Origin: Oricola nitratireducens
GTDB taxonomy: Bacteria > Pseudomonadota > Alphaproteobacteria > Rhizobiales > Rhizobiaceae
Length of the DNA stretch: 64,000 nt
Direction of reading: 5' to 3'
Assembly: GCF_014904745.1 (NCBI RefSeq)
Contig: NZ_JACZCS010000001.1
Span: 62,001-126,000, forward strand
Position numbers and translations under genes: made by a program. Positions 28,999-38,147 of the stretch are shown piece after piece. How positions within the stretch are numbered: the first letter of the stretch is position 1; each line of letters opens with the position of its first letter. Under the pieces are notes generated by a model that was not told the origin of the DNA, made no database searches, and was given only the letters and a program-made list of their open reading frames with translations.

Positions 28999-29730
28999 TT
29001 ACGCCGGTGTGGCGGATTTGCGGGCCAGGTAGACGGTCTGGGTGAATTTTCGCTCGCCCTGGAGAGGGTTTCTGAAGGTAACGAGCTCGGCGCGCGCCTC
29101 GCCAAACACGGATGCAAGCAGCGCGGTGAAGGTGTCGTCGGGCCGGTCGTCCGACCAGAGGCCCATGATGCCGCCCGGATGCAGATGGGCGGCGAGACGG
29201 GTCAGACCTTCCGGCGAATAGAAACTGCCGGAGCGCTGGTCCAGCAGGCGGTCGGGCGCGTGGTCGATGTCGATGAGGATGGCGTGAAACCGGCGTCCCG
29301 GCGCGTCGGGATCGAAGCCCTCCGGCGAGGCGGCAAGGGCGAAGAAATCGCCGCGCACGAAACGGCAGCGCGGATCGGCGGCGAGCGGCGGATCAAGCGG
29401 CACCAGGTTTTCCTCGTGCCAGTCGACGACCGGGTCGAGCATCTCGACGACGATCAGGGAGCCGACAGTGTCATGTTCGAGGACCGCTCCCGCCGTGTAA
29501 CCGAGCCCGAGTCCGCCGACGATCACATCGACGGTCTCGCCGGCGAGACCGTCGAGGCCAAGCCGGGCAAGCGCGATCTCGGACGCCGTGAACAGGCTCG
29601 ACATCAGATGTTCCTCGCCGAGCAGGATCTCGAAGACATCCTCGCCGAGCGAAAGAATGTGGCGGCGGCGCAGGATGACCGGGCCGATGGGCGTCGGACG
29701 ATAATCGAGTTCCTCGAAGAGTTTGCTCAT
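28999..29730 (-). CDS. spermidine synthase-like methyltransferase-fold protein
   Basis: This 243-residue protein contains VDVIVGGLGLGYTAGAVLEHD, a glycine-rich nucleotide-binding loop, then SLIVVEMLDPVVDWHEENL and FHAILIDIDHAPDRLLD, the layout of polyamine aminopropyltransferases and related Rossmann methyltransferases. The typical spermidine synthase gatekeeper DSSDP is replaced by DIDHAPD, so polyamine synthesis should not be assumed. The N-terminal LDYRPTPIGPVILRRR resembles the substrate-domain strands. It stands between the AKR and TctE-linked genes on the same strand. Confidence 0.65.
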   Translation of the reverse strand: MSKLFEELDYRPTPIGPVILRRRHILSLGEDVFEILLGEEHLMSSLFTASEIALARLGLDGLAGETVDVIVGGLGLGYTAGAVLEHDTVGSLIVVEMLDPVVDWHEENLVPLDPPLAADPRCRFVRGDFFALAASPEGFDPDAPGRRFHAILIDIDHAPDRLLDQRSGSFYSPEGLTRLAAHLHPGGIMGLWSDDRPDDTFTALLASVFGEARAELVTFRNPLQGERKFTQTVYLARKSATPA

Positions 29731-29796
29731 CCGAAATTCCGATCTTCGTGACAGGCCGCATGCGGCGGCAGGTTCCCGGCCTGTCACGGCCGGGTT

Positions 29797-30870
29797 TCAG
29801 TCTTCGCCGATGCCGAGCGAATCGCGCCACTGCTTCAGGAACAGGCGGCGCTTCATCTGGTCGAGACCGACCATCAGCGCCGGACCGAGCGCGATCGGAC
29901 GGATGGTGCGGTTCTGGCCGCCGCTGGCGCCAAGCTCGCGGAACAGGTGTTCGGCGCCGTCAATCGGCGAGAACAGCAGCGCCTCGTCATTGAGGATGCG
30001 CCGTCCCTCGGTCGCTTGCGTGAATTCGAGGAAGTCGGCGGCATCGGTCCTGTTTTGCGCCTGGCGCGGAACATAGGCGGCGCGGGTCAGGACCAAGGTG
30101 TAGTCGGAGGGCACAGCGACGGCAAGGTCGGGCTTCTCCCGGGCCTGGGCGAGCGCATAGGAACCGAGGACGTTGTAGCCGAGCGTCAGGCGGCCGTCGG
30201 CGACGCGGTCGAGGATTTCCGAAGTGCAGCAATAGAGCTGGACGTCGTTGCGGCCCATGCCCTCGATCAGGCGGCCCCATGTCGATGAGCGTTGGTCGTC
30301 GAGCGTGGCGAAGAGATAGCCGAGGCCGGAGGATTCAATGTCGTAGGTGCCGATGCGGCCGCGAAAGCGCTCCGGCTGGCGCAGCAGGTCGAGCAGCGCG
30401 AAGTGGTCGACCGGGGCTTCCCAGGACGCGATGGCGCGGCGGTTGTAGACGATGACCGAGGGCTCGTAGGTGAGGCCGAAAAGCTGACTGCGCCAGCGGG
30501 CGTAATCGGGCAGCGCATTGAGGCCCGGCCGGTCGACCGTGGCGGCGCAGCCGTCATTGACGAGCTTGACCTGCAAATCCATCGCCGAGGACAGGACGAC
30601 GTCGTCGGCCGGCTTGTCGCCGGCGCAGGCGGCCTGCGCCTCGGCGAACAGGACGCGGGTGGTCAGTTCGCGGTAACGGATGGCGACGGCGGGATTGGCT
30701 TTCTGATAGGCCGCGATGACCGGGCGGATGATGCCGATATCCGTCGTCGAGCCGATGGTGAGCGTGCGCGCGGGCGAGATTTTCGCCGGGAAATCGTAAT
30801 CGTCGGCGCGCGCGGCCGGACTGGTTGCCAGCAGCGCCAGAAGCACCGGGACGACGAGGCCGCGGATCAT
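29797..30870 (-). CDS. periplasmic solute-binding protein linked to TctDE
   Basis: This 357-residue protein has a signal peptide (VVPVLLALLATSPAARA) and a binding-protein fold of the Fe3+/AfuA-like class (LTIGSTTDIGIIRPVIAAYQKANPAVAIRYRELTT; later LTYEPSVIVYN). No ABC permease is nearby. Instead its start overlaps the stop of the sensor-kinase gene by 4 bases. It therefore most likely presents a ligand to the kinase in the periplasm rather than feeding a transporter. The ligand is unknown but is plausibly a carboxylate or metal complex. Confidence 0.82.
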   Translation of the reverse strand: MIRGLVVPVLLALLATSPAARADDYDFPAKISPARTLTIGSTTDIGIIRPVIAAYQKANPAVAIRYRELTTRVLFAEAQAACAGDKPADDVVLSSAMDLQVKLVNDGCAATVDRPGLNALPDYARWRSQLFGLTYEPSVIVYNRRAIASWEAPVDHFALLDLLRQPERFRGRIGTYDIESSGLGYLFATLDDQRSSTWGRLIEGMGRNDVQLYCCTSEILDRVADGRLTLGYNVLGSYALAQAREKPDLAVAVPSDYTLVLTRAAYVPRQAQNRTDAADFLEFTQATEGRRILNDEALLFSPIDGAEHLFRELGASGGQNRTIRPIALGPALMVGLDQMKRRLFLKQWRDSLGIGED

Positions 30871-32279
30871 GGCAACGCCTCCACCAGCGGCAGCGACAGC
30901 GAGACCTCGAAACCGCCATCCCCGACGTCGCCGAATTGCAGTTCGCCGCCATGCGAGACGGCGACCTCGTGGGCGATGGCGAGGCCGAGGCTGGCGCCCC
31001 TGGAGGACGCGGCGCGGTTGCGGCGAAAGCGGGTGCCGGCCGATGCGCGCTCGACAGGCGGGATGCCGGCGCCGTGATCGACCACCGCGATGCGGGCGCT
31101 GCCGCCGCCGGCCGTCACGCGGATGGCGACCGGCGGTTTTCCATGTTCGAGCGCGTTGTTGGCGAGATTCTTGACCGCCTCGCGCAACGAGAAGCGGTCA
31201 CCGGCGACGATGACGGGCTCTTCCGGTAAATCGAGCAGCGGCAGTTCGGCATCGGCGTCAGCGAAGCGGCGGGTTTCCTGCTCGGCCTCGATGGCGATGC
31301 GGCGCAAATCGACCAGTTCGCGCGGCTCGGCATCGGTGCGATGCGTCACCATGGCGTGACTGAGCAACTGGTCGGCAAGCCGGCTGACGGCGACGGAACG
31401 GTCGAGGATGCGCCGGTTGATGCGCCTGAGGCGGTCGGGCGATTCCTCGCCGGCGGCAAGCTGGGCCTGGGCGCGGATGGCGGTGATCGGCGTGCGCAAC
31501 TGGTGGGCGGCATCGGCGACGAAGGACTGCACGGCGGAAACGCGCCTGTCGAGGCGGCGGGTGAAGCGGTTGATCGCGTCGACAACGGTCTCGATCTCGC
31601 GCGGCGTCTCGATGTCGAAGGGCGAGAGGTCGTTGGGATCGCGCGACAGCAAGGCCCGCTCGACGCGGGTCAGCGGCGCCAGCGCATAGCGGACGGCGAA
31701 CCAGGCGAGCAGCACGATCGCCAGCGCGGCGGCGCCGACGAGGATCGCCGCCTTGGTGGCGATGTCGCGGGCGAGCGCGATGCGCGCCTGCACGGTGTGG
31801 GCGACGACGACGCTGACATTGCCGCTCATGCCGCGCTCGGCGATCGGCCGCGTCGTCATCACCGCGCGCACGGTCTCGCCGGAATAGGTGGCCTCATAGG
31901 CCGACTGGCCCGCCGCGCCGACGTCCGACGGCAGCGGCAGGTCGGGATAGCCGGTCAGCGTTTCGCCGTCGGTGCCGATGACGCGATAGAAGACGCGGTC
32001 GTTGCGGGCGAGCGACAACAACTCGAAGGCGGAGGACGGCAGGTCGACCAGCACCTCGCCGTCGGCGACGCTGACGCGCTCGGCGATCTGCAGCGACGCG
32101 CCGGTCAGGAGCCGGTCATAGGCCTCGTTGGCGGCCTGGATGCCGTAGTTCCAGGCCGACCACAGCGCGGCGGAGGCGGCGAGCAGAAGGATCAGGGTGA
32201 CGGCGAGCGTCAGGCGCAGCGCGATCGACGGGCGGCGGCGGGCGTGAAGGGCGGGCGCTGCGGCCGGAGCGTCAAGCAC
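30867..32279 (-). CDS. sensor histidine kinase, TctE-like
   Basis: This 470-residue membrane kinase has a first helix at about 20-42, a periplasmic sensor region to about 170, and a second helix at 172-197. Then come a HAMP-like linker, the phosphorylated His259 in ADAAHQLRTPITAI, the N-box VKNLANNALEHG and the G-box VVDHGAGIP. It controls, with the response regulator upstream, the divergent tctCBA transporter genes, by analogy with TctDE systems for citrate/tricarboxylates. It overlaps its neighbours on both sides (8 and 4 bases). Confidence 0.9.
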   Translation of the reverse strand: MLDAPAAAPALHARRRPSIALRLTLAVTLILLLAASAALWSAWNYGIQAANEAYDRLLTGASLQIAERVSVADGEVLVDLPSSAFELLSLARNDRVFYRVIGTDGETLTGYPDLPLPSDVGAAGQSAYEATYSGETVRAVMTTRPIAERGMSGNVSVVVAHTVQARIALARDIATKAAILVGAAALAIVLLAWFAVRYALAPLTRVERALLSRDPNDLSPFDIETPREIETVVDAINRFTRRLDRRVSAVQSFVADAAHQLRTPITAIRAQAQLAAGEESPDRLRRINRRILDRSVAVSRLADQLLSHAMVTHRTDAEPRELVDLRRIAIEAEQETRRFADADAELPLLDLPEEPVIVAGDRFSLREAVKNLANNALEHGKPPVAIRVTAGGGSARIAVVDHGAGIPPVERASAGTRFRRNRAASSRGASLGLAIAHEVAVSHGGELQFGDVGDGGFEVSLSLPLVEALP

Positions 32280-32955
32280 GGCGGGCGGTTCCGGAAACGA
32301 AGGCCTGGTAGCCGAGACCGCGCAGCGTCCGGATTTCCAGCGAAGCGGACGGGAGCTTCTTGCGCAGGCGCGCGATGTAGAGTTCGACCGCGTTTAGACC
32401 GGCCTCCTCGCCGAGGCCGAAGAGGCGCGAGTGCAATTCCTCCTTGGCGATGACGCGGCCGCGCGACGACAAGAGGATTTCGAGCAGCGATTGCTCGCGC
32501 CGCGTCAGCTCGCAGATTTGTTCTCCGACGGTGACCTGACGCGTCGCGGTGTTGAACCGAATGTCGCCGGCTTCGAGGATGGCGTCGGTCTCGCCGTGAC
32601 GCCGCCGCGCGACGGCGCGCAGGCGGGCCTCCAGCTCGCGGATGTCGAACGGCTTTACGAGATAGTCGTCGGCGCCGGCGTCAAGCGCGTCGACGCGGTC
32701 GTCGACGCCGAGACGGGCGGTCAGCATGATGACCGCCAGCGTCTCGCCGCGGGCGCGGATTTCCTTCAAAAGGTCATAGCCGGAGCCGTCGGGCAGGTTG
32801 ATGTCGAGGATCATCAGGTCGAAGGGCTGGACGCCGAGGAACTGGCGCGCGTCGGCCAGCGTGCGGGCCTTGTCACAGACATGGCCCAGCCGCGACAGGC
32901 TTTCGGCAATGGCATCGCAGACGTCTTCGGCGTCCTCGACAATCAGCAGCCGCAC
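32272..32955 (-). CDS. OmpR-family response regulator, TctD-like
   Basis: This 227-residue protein has a receiver domain (acidic pocket ED at 7-8, phosphorylated Asp51 in LMILDINLPDGSGYD, Lys in LVKPFD) and a winged-helix output domain (LTRREQSLLEILLSSRGRVIAKEELHSRLFG). It leads the regulator-kinase-binding-protein operon and is divergent from tctC with 111 bases between. It most likely activates tctCBA. Partner and role are inferred from context. Confidence 0.92.
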   Translation of the reverse strand: MRLLIVEDAEDVCDAIAESLSRLGHVCDKARTLADARQFLGVQPFDLMILDINLPDGSGYDLLKEIRARGETLAVIMLTARLGVDDRVDALDAGADDYLVKPFDIRELEARLRAVARRRHGETDAILEAGDIRFNTATRQVTVGEQICELTRREQSLLEILLSSRGRVIAKEELHSRLFGLGEEAGLNAVELYIARLRKKLPSASLEIRTLRGLGYQAFVSGTARRA

Positions 32956-33066
32956 TCACTCCTCCCACCGTGTCTCCCGCCGTGACAGCTGGGTGACAGC
33001 TTCATGCACTATACGGATCGCCAGCAACGGTGCGCAACGCCCGTTCGCACGATGGGAGGATTACCT

Positions 33067-34041
33067 ATGAAGAAACTGATCGGCCTCGCGGCCGCTTTCA
33101 CGCTTGCATCCAGCATCGCGGCTTTCGCCTTCGAGCCCGGCAACACCGAGTGCATCGCACCGGCCAATCCCGGCGGCGGATGGGACTTCACCTGCCGCCA
33201 GGTGGGTAAGACCATGCAGGACCTCAAGCTCGTTCCCGGCACCATGCAGGTGACCAACCTCGCCGGCGGCGGCGGCGGCGTGGCCTATGCCGAAGTCGCC
33301 AACAAGCGCATGGACGACAACAATCTGATCGTCGCGGCGTCGTCGGCGACGGCGACCCGCTTGGCGCAGGGCGCCTATCCGGGCAACACGATGGACCAGA
33401 TGCGCTGGGTCGGCGCTGTCGGCGCCGATTACGGAATCATCGCGGTGGCGGCAAATTCCGACATCAGCACGCTTCCGGAGCTGATGGACAAGATCAAGGC
33501 CGACCCGACCTCGGTGTCGATCGCGGGCGGCTCGGCCGTCGGCGGCTGGGACCACCTGAAGGTGCTGCTCGCGGCCCAGAAGGCCGGCATCGATGACGTG
33601 CGCCAGATCAAGTATGTCGCCTTCGACGGTGGCGGCGAGGCGGTGACGCAACTTCTCGCGGGTTCGGTGCAGGCGTTCACCGGCGACGCGTCGGAAGCCA
33701 AGGGCTTCGTCGACTCGGGCGACATCAAGGTGATCGCGGTCCTTTCGCCGGAACGGCTGGAAGGCGACTTCGCCTCCTTCCCGACGGCGAAGGAACAGGG
33801 CATCGACGTGATCGGCGCCAACTGGCGCGGCTTCTACGCCCCGGGCGGCATGTCCGACGACGCCTACGCGTTCTGGACCGACGCCGTCAGCAAGGTCTAT
33901 GCTTCCGACGAATGGAAGCAGGTCATGGCCCAGAACGGCCTCGCGCCGCTCAAGCTGTCGGGCGACGAATTCGAGGCCTTCGTGGAAGAGTCGGTCGCAA
34001 GCATCACCGATCTCTCCAAGCAGATCGGCCTGATCAAGTAA
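33067..34041 (+). CDS. tctC: tripartite tricarboxylate transporter, binding protein (TctC)
   Basis: This 324-residue periplasmic binding protein of the Bug/TctC family has a signal peptide (LIGLAAAFTLASSIAAFA). The ligand loop CIAPANPGGGWDFTCRQVGKTM is near the mature N-terminus, and the YVAFDGGGEAVTQLLAG segment forms the second carboxylate-binding part. GGGAGG precedes the start at 33067. It delivers a carboxylate, perhaps citrate or another tricarboxylate, to the TctAB channel encoded next. A stem-loop after the gene probably sets its higher expression. Confidence 0.93.
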   Translation: MKKLIGLAAAFTLASSIAAFAFEPGNTECIAPANPGGGWDFTCRQVGKTMQDLKLVPGTMQVTNLAGGGGGVAYAEVANKRMDDNNLIVAASSATATRLAQGAYPGNTMDQMRWVGAVGADYGIIAVAANSDISTLPELMDKIKADPTSVSIAGGSAVGGWDHLKVLLAAQKAGIDDVRQIKYVAFDGGGEAVTQLLAGSVQAFTGDASEAKGFVDSGDIKVIAVLSPERLEGDFASFPTAKEQGIDVIGANWRGFYAPGGMSDDAYAFWTDAVSKVYASDEWKQVMAQNGLAPLKLSGDEFEAFVEESVASITDLSKQIGLIK

Positions 34042-34064
34042 GCAACGACTTACGGATACAAGCC

Positions 34065-34095
34065 GGCATCCGGCGGCTGCGCGCTGCCGGATGCC
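34065..34095 (+). promoter_or_regulatory. intercistronic stem-loop tctC-tctB
   Basis: GGCATCCGGC (34065-34074) and GCCGGATGCC (34086-34095) form a perfect 10-bp stem followed by CTTTC. Such loops after binding-protein genes stabilise their mRNA or end part of the transcripts. It also excludes the upstream start candidate for tctB at 34091. Confidence 0.65.
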
Positions 34096-34120
34096 CTTTC
34101 AGATCCAACGGGAGGGGATC

Positions 34121-34552
34121 ATGGGCGACCGTATTTTCGGCATTATCGGACTGCTTCTGGCCGGGTTCTACGCCTGGCGGGGCACGCTGATCCAGGAAAG
34201 CTTCATCCAGGATCCGGTCGGCCCGAAAGCCTTCCCCTTTATCATCGCGGGCGTGCTCGCGCTGTCGAGCCTCGTCTTCGTGCTGAAACCCGACCCGGCG
34301 CCCGACTGGCCGGCGGCGGGCCGCATCTTCGAAATCGCGGTCTCGGTCGCCATGCTCATCGCCTATGCGCTGGCGCTGCCCGAAGCCGGCTTCGTTCTCT
34401 CGACGGCGGTGGCCGCGAGCTATCTGTCATGGCGGCTCGGCGCGGCGCCGTTGCATTCGATCATCGCCGGCATCGCGATCGCCGTCGGCATCTATGTCGT
34501 CTTCCATCTCATTCTCGGCCTGTCGCTGGCCAGAGGTCCCTGGGGGTTCTGA
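34121..34552 (+). CDS. tctB: tripartite tricarboxylate transporter, small membrane subunit (TctB)
   Basis: This 143-residue protein has four predicted membrane helices (FGIIGLLLAGFYAW; AFPFIIAGVLALSSLVFVL; EIAVSVAMLIAYALALP; SIIAGIAIAVGIYVVFHLIL), the standard TctB layout with its KAFPFI motif in the loop. ACGGGAGGGGATC precedes ATG 34121. It lies between tctC and tctA, 3 bases before the latter. It is poorly conserved in general, so context adds to the assignment. Confidence 0.88.
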   Translation: MGDRIFGIIGLLLAGFYAWRGTLIQESFIQDPVGPKAFPFIIAGVLALSSLVFVLKPDPAPDWPAAGRIFEIAVSVAMLIAYALALPEAGFVLSTAVAASYLSWRLGAAPLHSIIAGIAIAVGIYVVFHLILGLSLARGPWGF

Positions 34553-34555
34553 GCA

Positions 34556-36082
34556 ATGGACGCACTTTCCTCGCTTGTCGACGGGTTCGCCGTCGCCCTG
34601 ACCCTGCAGAACCTGCTGCTGGCGCTGCTCGGCTGTTTCCTCGGCACGATCATCGGCGCGCTGCCGGGCCTCGGGCCCTCCAACGGCGTGGCGATCCTGA
34701 TTCCGCTCGCCTTCACGCTGGGCCTGCCCGCAACACCGGCGCTGATCCTGCTCACCAGCGTCTATTACGGCGCGATGTATGGCGGCCGGATCTCGTCGAT
34801 CCTGCTCAACATCCCGGGCGACGAACCGGCGCTGATGACGACGCTGGACGGCTATCCGATGGCGAAACAGGGCCGGGCCGGCGAGGCGCTGGCGCTGTCG
34901 GGCATCGCCTCCTTCGTCGGCGCGTTCTTCGCGACCTGGGGGCTCGTCTTTCTGGCGCCGCAACTCGTCAAGGTGGCGCTGCTGTTCGGCCCGGCGGAAT
35001 ATTTCGCGCTGTTCACGCTGGCCTTCGCGACGCTCGGCGGCATCTCAAGCCGCAACCAGGCGAAAGCGGCATTCGCCGCCGCGCTCGGCCTCGGCATCGC
35101 GACGATCGGCGTCGACGGCCAGACCGGGGTGCCGCGCTTCTCCTTCGGCGAGGTGCATCTCTATGACGGGATCGATTTCCTGGTCGCCATTGTCGGGCTG
35201 TTCGCGCTGTCGGAGGTCTTCGTCTTCCTGGAAAATCACCATGGCGCCTCGGACGCCGATTCCAGCAAGATGAAGATCGGGCGGGTCACGCCGCCGCTGA
35301 AGATGCTGCGCGAGACATCGGGCGCGATGGCGCGTTCGACGGTGCTCGGTTTCATCGCCGGCGTGCTGCCGGGGGCCGGCGCGTCGCTCGGCTCGTTCAT
35401 GGCCTATTCGGTGGAGAAGCGGCTTTCCGACAAGAACGGCACTTTCGGCAAGGGCGATCCGCGCGGCGTCGCGGCGCCGGAAGCCGGCAACAATGCGGCG
35501 GCCGGCGGAGCACTGGTGCCGATGCTGGCGCTGGGCGTGCCCGGTTCGGGCACGACGGCGGTGCTGCTGGCGATGCTGCTGGCGCTCAACATCACGCCGG
35601 GGCCGCTGCTGTTCCAGCAGAACCCGGACGTGGTCTGGGGCCTGATCGCGGCGCTGTTCATCGGCAATTTCATGCTGCTCCTGATGAACATCCCGATGGT
35701 GAGCCTGTTCGTGCGGGTGCTCCTGATCCCGCCGAAATACCTGATGCCGGCGGTGGCGATGATCTCGTTCGTCGGCATCTACGGAATCTCGGGCTCGACC
35801 TTCGACCTGATGGTGATGGTGATCTTCGGGGTGCTCGGCTGGGTACTACGCAAACTCGACGTGCCGCTGGTGCCGGTGATCCTCGGCGTGCTGCTCGGCG
35901 ACCAGATGGAGAAGAACCTGCGCCGGGCGATGACGATTTCGGACGGTGACTGGACGGCGCTGTTCCACTCGCCGCTGGCGATCGGCCTGTGGGCGTTCGC
36001 GATCCTCGGCTTCGTCGCGCCGATCCTGTTCGGCCGGTTCTTCCGGGTCAAGAAGCGCGACGAGGAGTTCGTCGGCGACTGA
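34556..36082 (+). CDS. tctA: tripartite tricarboxylate transporter, large membrane subunit (TctA)
   Basis: This 508-residue polytopic protein, with about twelve helices, has the two signature loops of the family: GALPGLGPSNGVAIL at about 35-50 and AGVLPGAGASLGSFMAYSVEK at about 265-285. It forms the sodium- or proton-driven channel for the substrate delivered by TctC. Length is normal for the family. It is the last gene of tctCBA. Confidence 0.95.
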   Translation: MDALSSLVDGFAVALTLQNLLLALLGCFLGTIIGALPGLGPSNGVAILIPLAFTLGLPATPALILLTSVYYGAMYGGRISSILLNIPGDEPALMTTLDGYPMAKQGRAGEALALSGIASFVGAFFATWGLVFLAPQLVKVALLFGPAEYFALFTLAFATLGGISSRNQAKAAFAAALGLGIATIGVDGQTGVPRFSFGEVHLYDGIDFLVAIVGLFALSEVFVFLENHHGASDADSSKMKIGRVTPPLKMLRETSGAMARSTVLGFIAGVLPGAGASLGSFMAYSVEKRLSDKNGTFGKGDPRGVAAPEAGNNAAAGGALVPMLALGVPGSGTTAVLLAMLLALNITPGPLLFQQNPDVVWGLIAALFIGNFMLLLMNIPMVSLFVRVLLIPPKYLMPAVAMISFVGIYGISGSTFDLMVMVIFGVLGWVLRKLDVPLVPVILGVLLGDQMEKNLRRAMTISDGDWTALFHSPLAIGLWAFAILGFVAPILFGRFFRVKKRDEEFVGD

Positions 36083-36187
36083 TCATCCGTGAACTTGCCG
36101 CAGTTCGACCCTATATGAAGCGAGTGGACGGGCGGAGCGCGCCGGTCCATACTCGCCCATGGGTTGCAACCGACGCGCGATACAATC

Positions 36188-37576
36188 ATGGATACAAAAC
36201 CGCAGTCCTTCGTCCCGCCGCATCCGACGCCGCGCACCGAACCGCCGACGCGGCTGGAAATCGTGCGCACGGTCATGCGCAATCCGCTCGAATTGTGGGG
36301 CGAGATCTCCTACACGAAGCCGTTCATCCAGGCGAAGTTCCTCGCTGACCGGACGCTGATCGCCAACCACCCGGCGCTGATCCGCCACATCCTGATCGAC
36401 AACGCGAAGAACTACCGCATGGCGCGGGTGCGCCAGCTGATCCTGCGGCCGATCCTGAAGGACGGGCTGCTGACGGCGGAAGGCGAGGTGTGGAAACGGT
36501 CGCGCAAGGCGATGGCGCCAGTGTTCACGCCGCGCCACATCCAGGGCTTCGCCGAGATGATGCAGGCGCGCGTCGAGACCTTCCTCGAACGCTACCGCAA
36601 CGGCGCGGGCGCGGTGCATGACATCAGCCACGACATGACGGAGCTGACCTACCAGGTGTTGGCGGCGACGCTGTTTTCCGACGAGATTTCCGCCGACGGC
36701 ACGGATTTCGCCGACGACGTCGACAGGCTCCTGTCGACCATGGGCCAGGTCGATCCGCTCGATCTCCTCAAGGCGCCGGAATGGCTGCCGCGGTTCCGGC
36801 GGATGCGCGGACGCGGCGTGCTGGCGAAATTCCGCGGCGTGGTGCGCGACACGATGGCGGCGCGGCGGCAACGGATGAAGGACGACCCGGACTCGGTGCC
36901 GGAAGACTTCCTGACGCTGCTACTCAACGCGGAAGGCCCGGACGGGCTGACGGCGGACGAGGTCGAGGACAATCTGATCACCTTCATCGGCGCCGGTCAC
37001 GAGACGACGGCGCGCGCGCTCGGCTGGACGCTCTATTGCCTTGCCAACGCGCCGCATGAGCGGGCTCTGGTGGAAGAGGAAATCACGAAAGTGCTGGCGG
37101 ACAACCCGCCGCCGGTCGAATGGCTGGACCGGATGCCGAAGACGCGCGCCGCCTTCGAGGAGGCGCTACGACTCTATCCGCCGGCGCCGACGCTCAACCG
37201 CGAGGCGATCACCGACGAGGTCTTCACCTTCGACGACGGCACCAAGCTCGAGATCGCGAAGGGCACGACGGTGCTTGTGATGCCCTGGGTGCTGCATCGA
37301 CACCGGCTCTACTGGGACAATCCGAACGCCTTCCAGCCGTCGCGCTTCTGGCCCGAAAACCGCGACAGGATCGACCGGTTCCAGTATCTGCCCTTCGGCG
37401 CCGGGCAGCGCATCTGCATCGGCGCGACCTTCGCACTGCAGGAGGCGGTGATCGCCTTGGCGCTGCTGCTCAACGAATTCCGCTTCGAGGCGACGCCGGG
37501 GCTCAATCCCTGGCCGATCCAGAAACTGACGGTGCAGGCGCGCAACGGCCTGCCGATGCGGGTGGTGAAGCGGTAG
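36188..37576 (+). CDS. cytochrome P450
   Basis: This 462-residue haem monooxygenase has the I-helix oxygen-binding motif FIGAGHETTA, the K-helix ExxR in EEALRLYPP, and the haem loop FGAGQRICIG with the thiolate ligand Cys410. There is no membrane anchor. The N-terminal part (LELWGEISYTKPFIQAKF) resembles the bacterial P450s that look like eukaryotic fatty-acid hydroxylases. No ferredoxin or reductase gene is adjacent. ATG 36188 is chosen over TTG 36164; neither has a strong ribosome site. Substrate is unknown. Confidence 0.93.
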   Translation: MDTKPQSFVPPHPTPRTEPPTRLEIVRTVMRNPLELWGEISYTKPFIQAKFLADRTLIANHPALIRHILIDNAKNYRMARVRQLILRPILKDGLLTAEGEVWKRSRKAMAPVFTPRHIQGFAEMMQARVETFLERYRNGAGAVHDISHDMTELTYQVLAATLFSDEISADGTDFADDVDRLLSTMGQVDPLDLLKAPEWLPRFRRMRGRGVLAKFRGVVRDTMAARRQRMKDDPDSVPEDFLTLLLNAEGPDGLTADEVEDNLITFIGAGHETTARALGWTLYCLANAPHERALVEEEITKVLADNPPPVEWLDRMPKTRAAFEEALRLYPPAPTLNREAITDEVFTFDDGTKLEIAKGTTVLVMPWVLHRHRLYWDNPNAFQPSRFWPENRDRIDRFQYLPFGAGQRICIGATFALQEAVIALALLLNEFRFEATPGLNPWPIQKLTVQARNGLPMRVVKR

Positions 37577-37579
37577 CGC

Positions 37580-38035
37580 CTATTCCGCCACGGCGGCGCA
37601 GGTCTGCTCGCCGACATTGTCGCAGGGCCTGTAGACCATGACATCGCTCTCCGTGCCGTCGTCCCAGACGACCTGGACGGCGACGGTTTCGGCTGTGCCG
37701 GGGGCCAGGGTCAGATAGACCTGTCCGGGCTTGACGTCCGGCGGCATGGCGAAGGCCATTTGCGGGTTGCAGGGCACCAGCTCGAAAGTCTTGTCGAGCG
37801 CGTTCGAGTTGATCGAATAACGGATCGCGGAAAGCCGGCAATGCATGGTCTGCAGCGCGGTGAAATAGACGAGCTGGTTGCCGCCGTAGTTGCGGAAGGC
37901 TACCCAGCCCGAGGCGCGATTGGCATTCAGCATCGCCTCGTAGACCGCCTTCGGCGGCAAATCCTGCGCCAGCGCCGGGGCCGTCGCGGCGAACATCAGG
38001 GCAAGGGCGGCAAGACGAACCGGGTGACGCGACAT
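37580..38035 (-). CDS. secreted protein of unknown function
   Basis: This 151-residue protein has a signal peptide cut near AATAPALA. The mature part has four cysteines (MHCRLS, LVPCNPQ, YRPCDNV, QTCAAVA) that could form two disulfides, and a strand-rich core VYLTLAPGTAETVAVQVVWDDGTES. GAGGAGG precedes ATG 38035. It converges with the P450 gene, 3 bases apart. No family is recognised. Confidence 0.7.
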   Translation of the reverse strand: MSRHPVRLAALALMFAATAPALAQDLPPKAVYEAMLNANRASGWVAFRNYGGNQLVYFTALQTMHCRLSAIRYSINSNALDKTFELVPCNPQMAFAMPPDVKPGQVYLTLAPGTAETVAVQVVWDDGTESDVMVYRPCDNVGEQTCAAVAE

Positions 38036-38147
38036 CGGAATCCTCCTCGATTTCCCCGATCCTAACCGGCGACGCCACGGCAGCAAAGCCATTGCTCTTC
38101 GCTTCCGGCGCCCGTAAGGGAGCGCACCAAACCGGAACGAACCTCGC

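Noticed and set aside
28999..29730. Calling this gene speE (true spermidine synthase)
   Set aside because: The fold matches but the expected catalytic-site motif is changed, and no polyamine genes are near.
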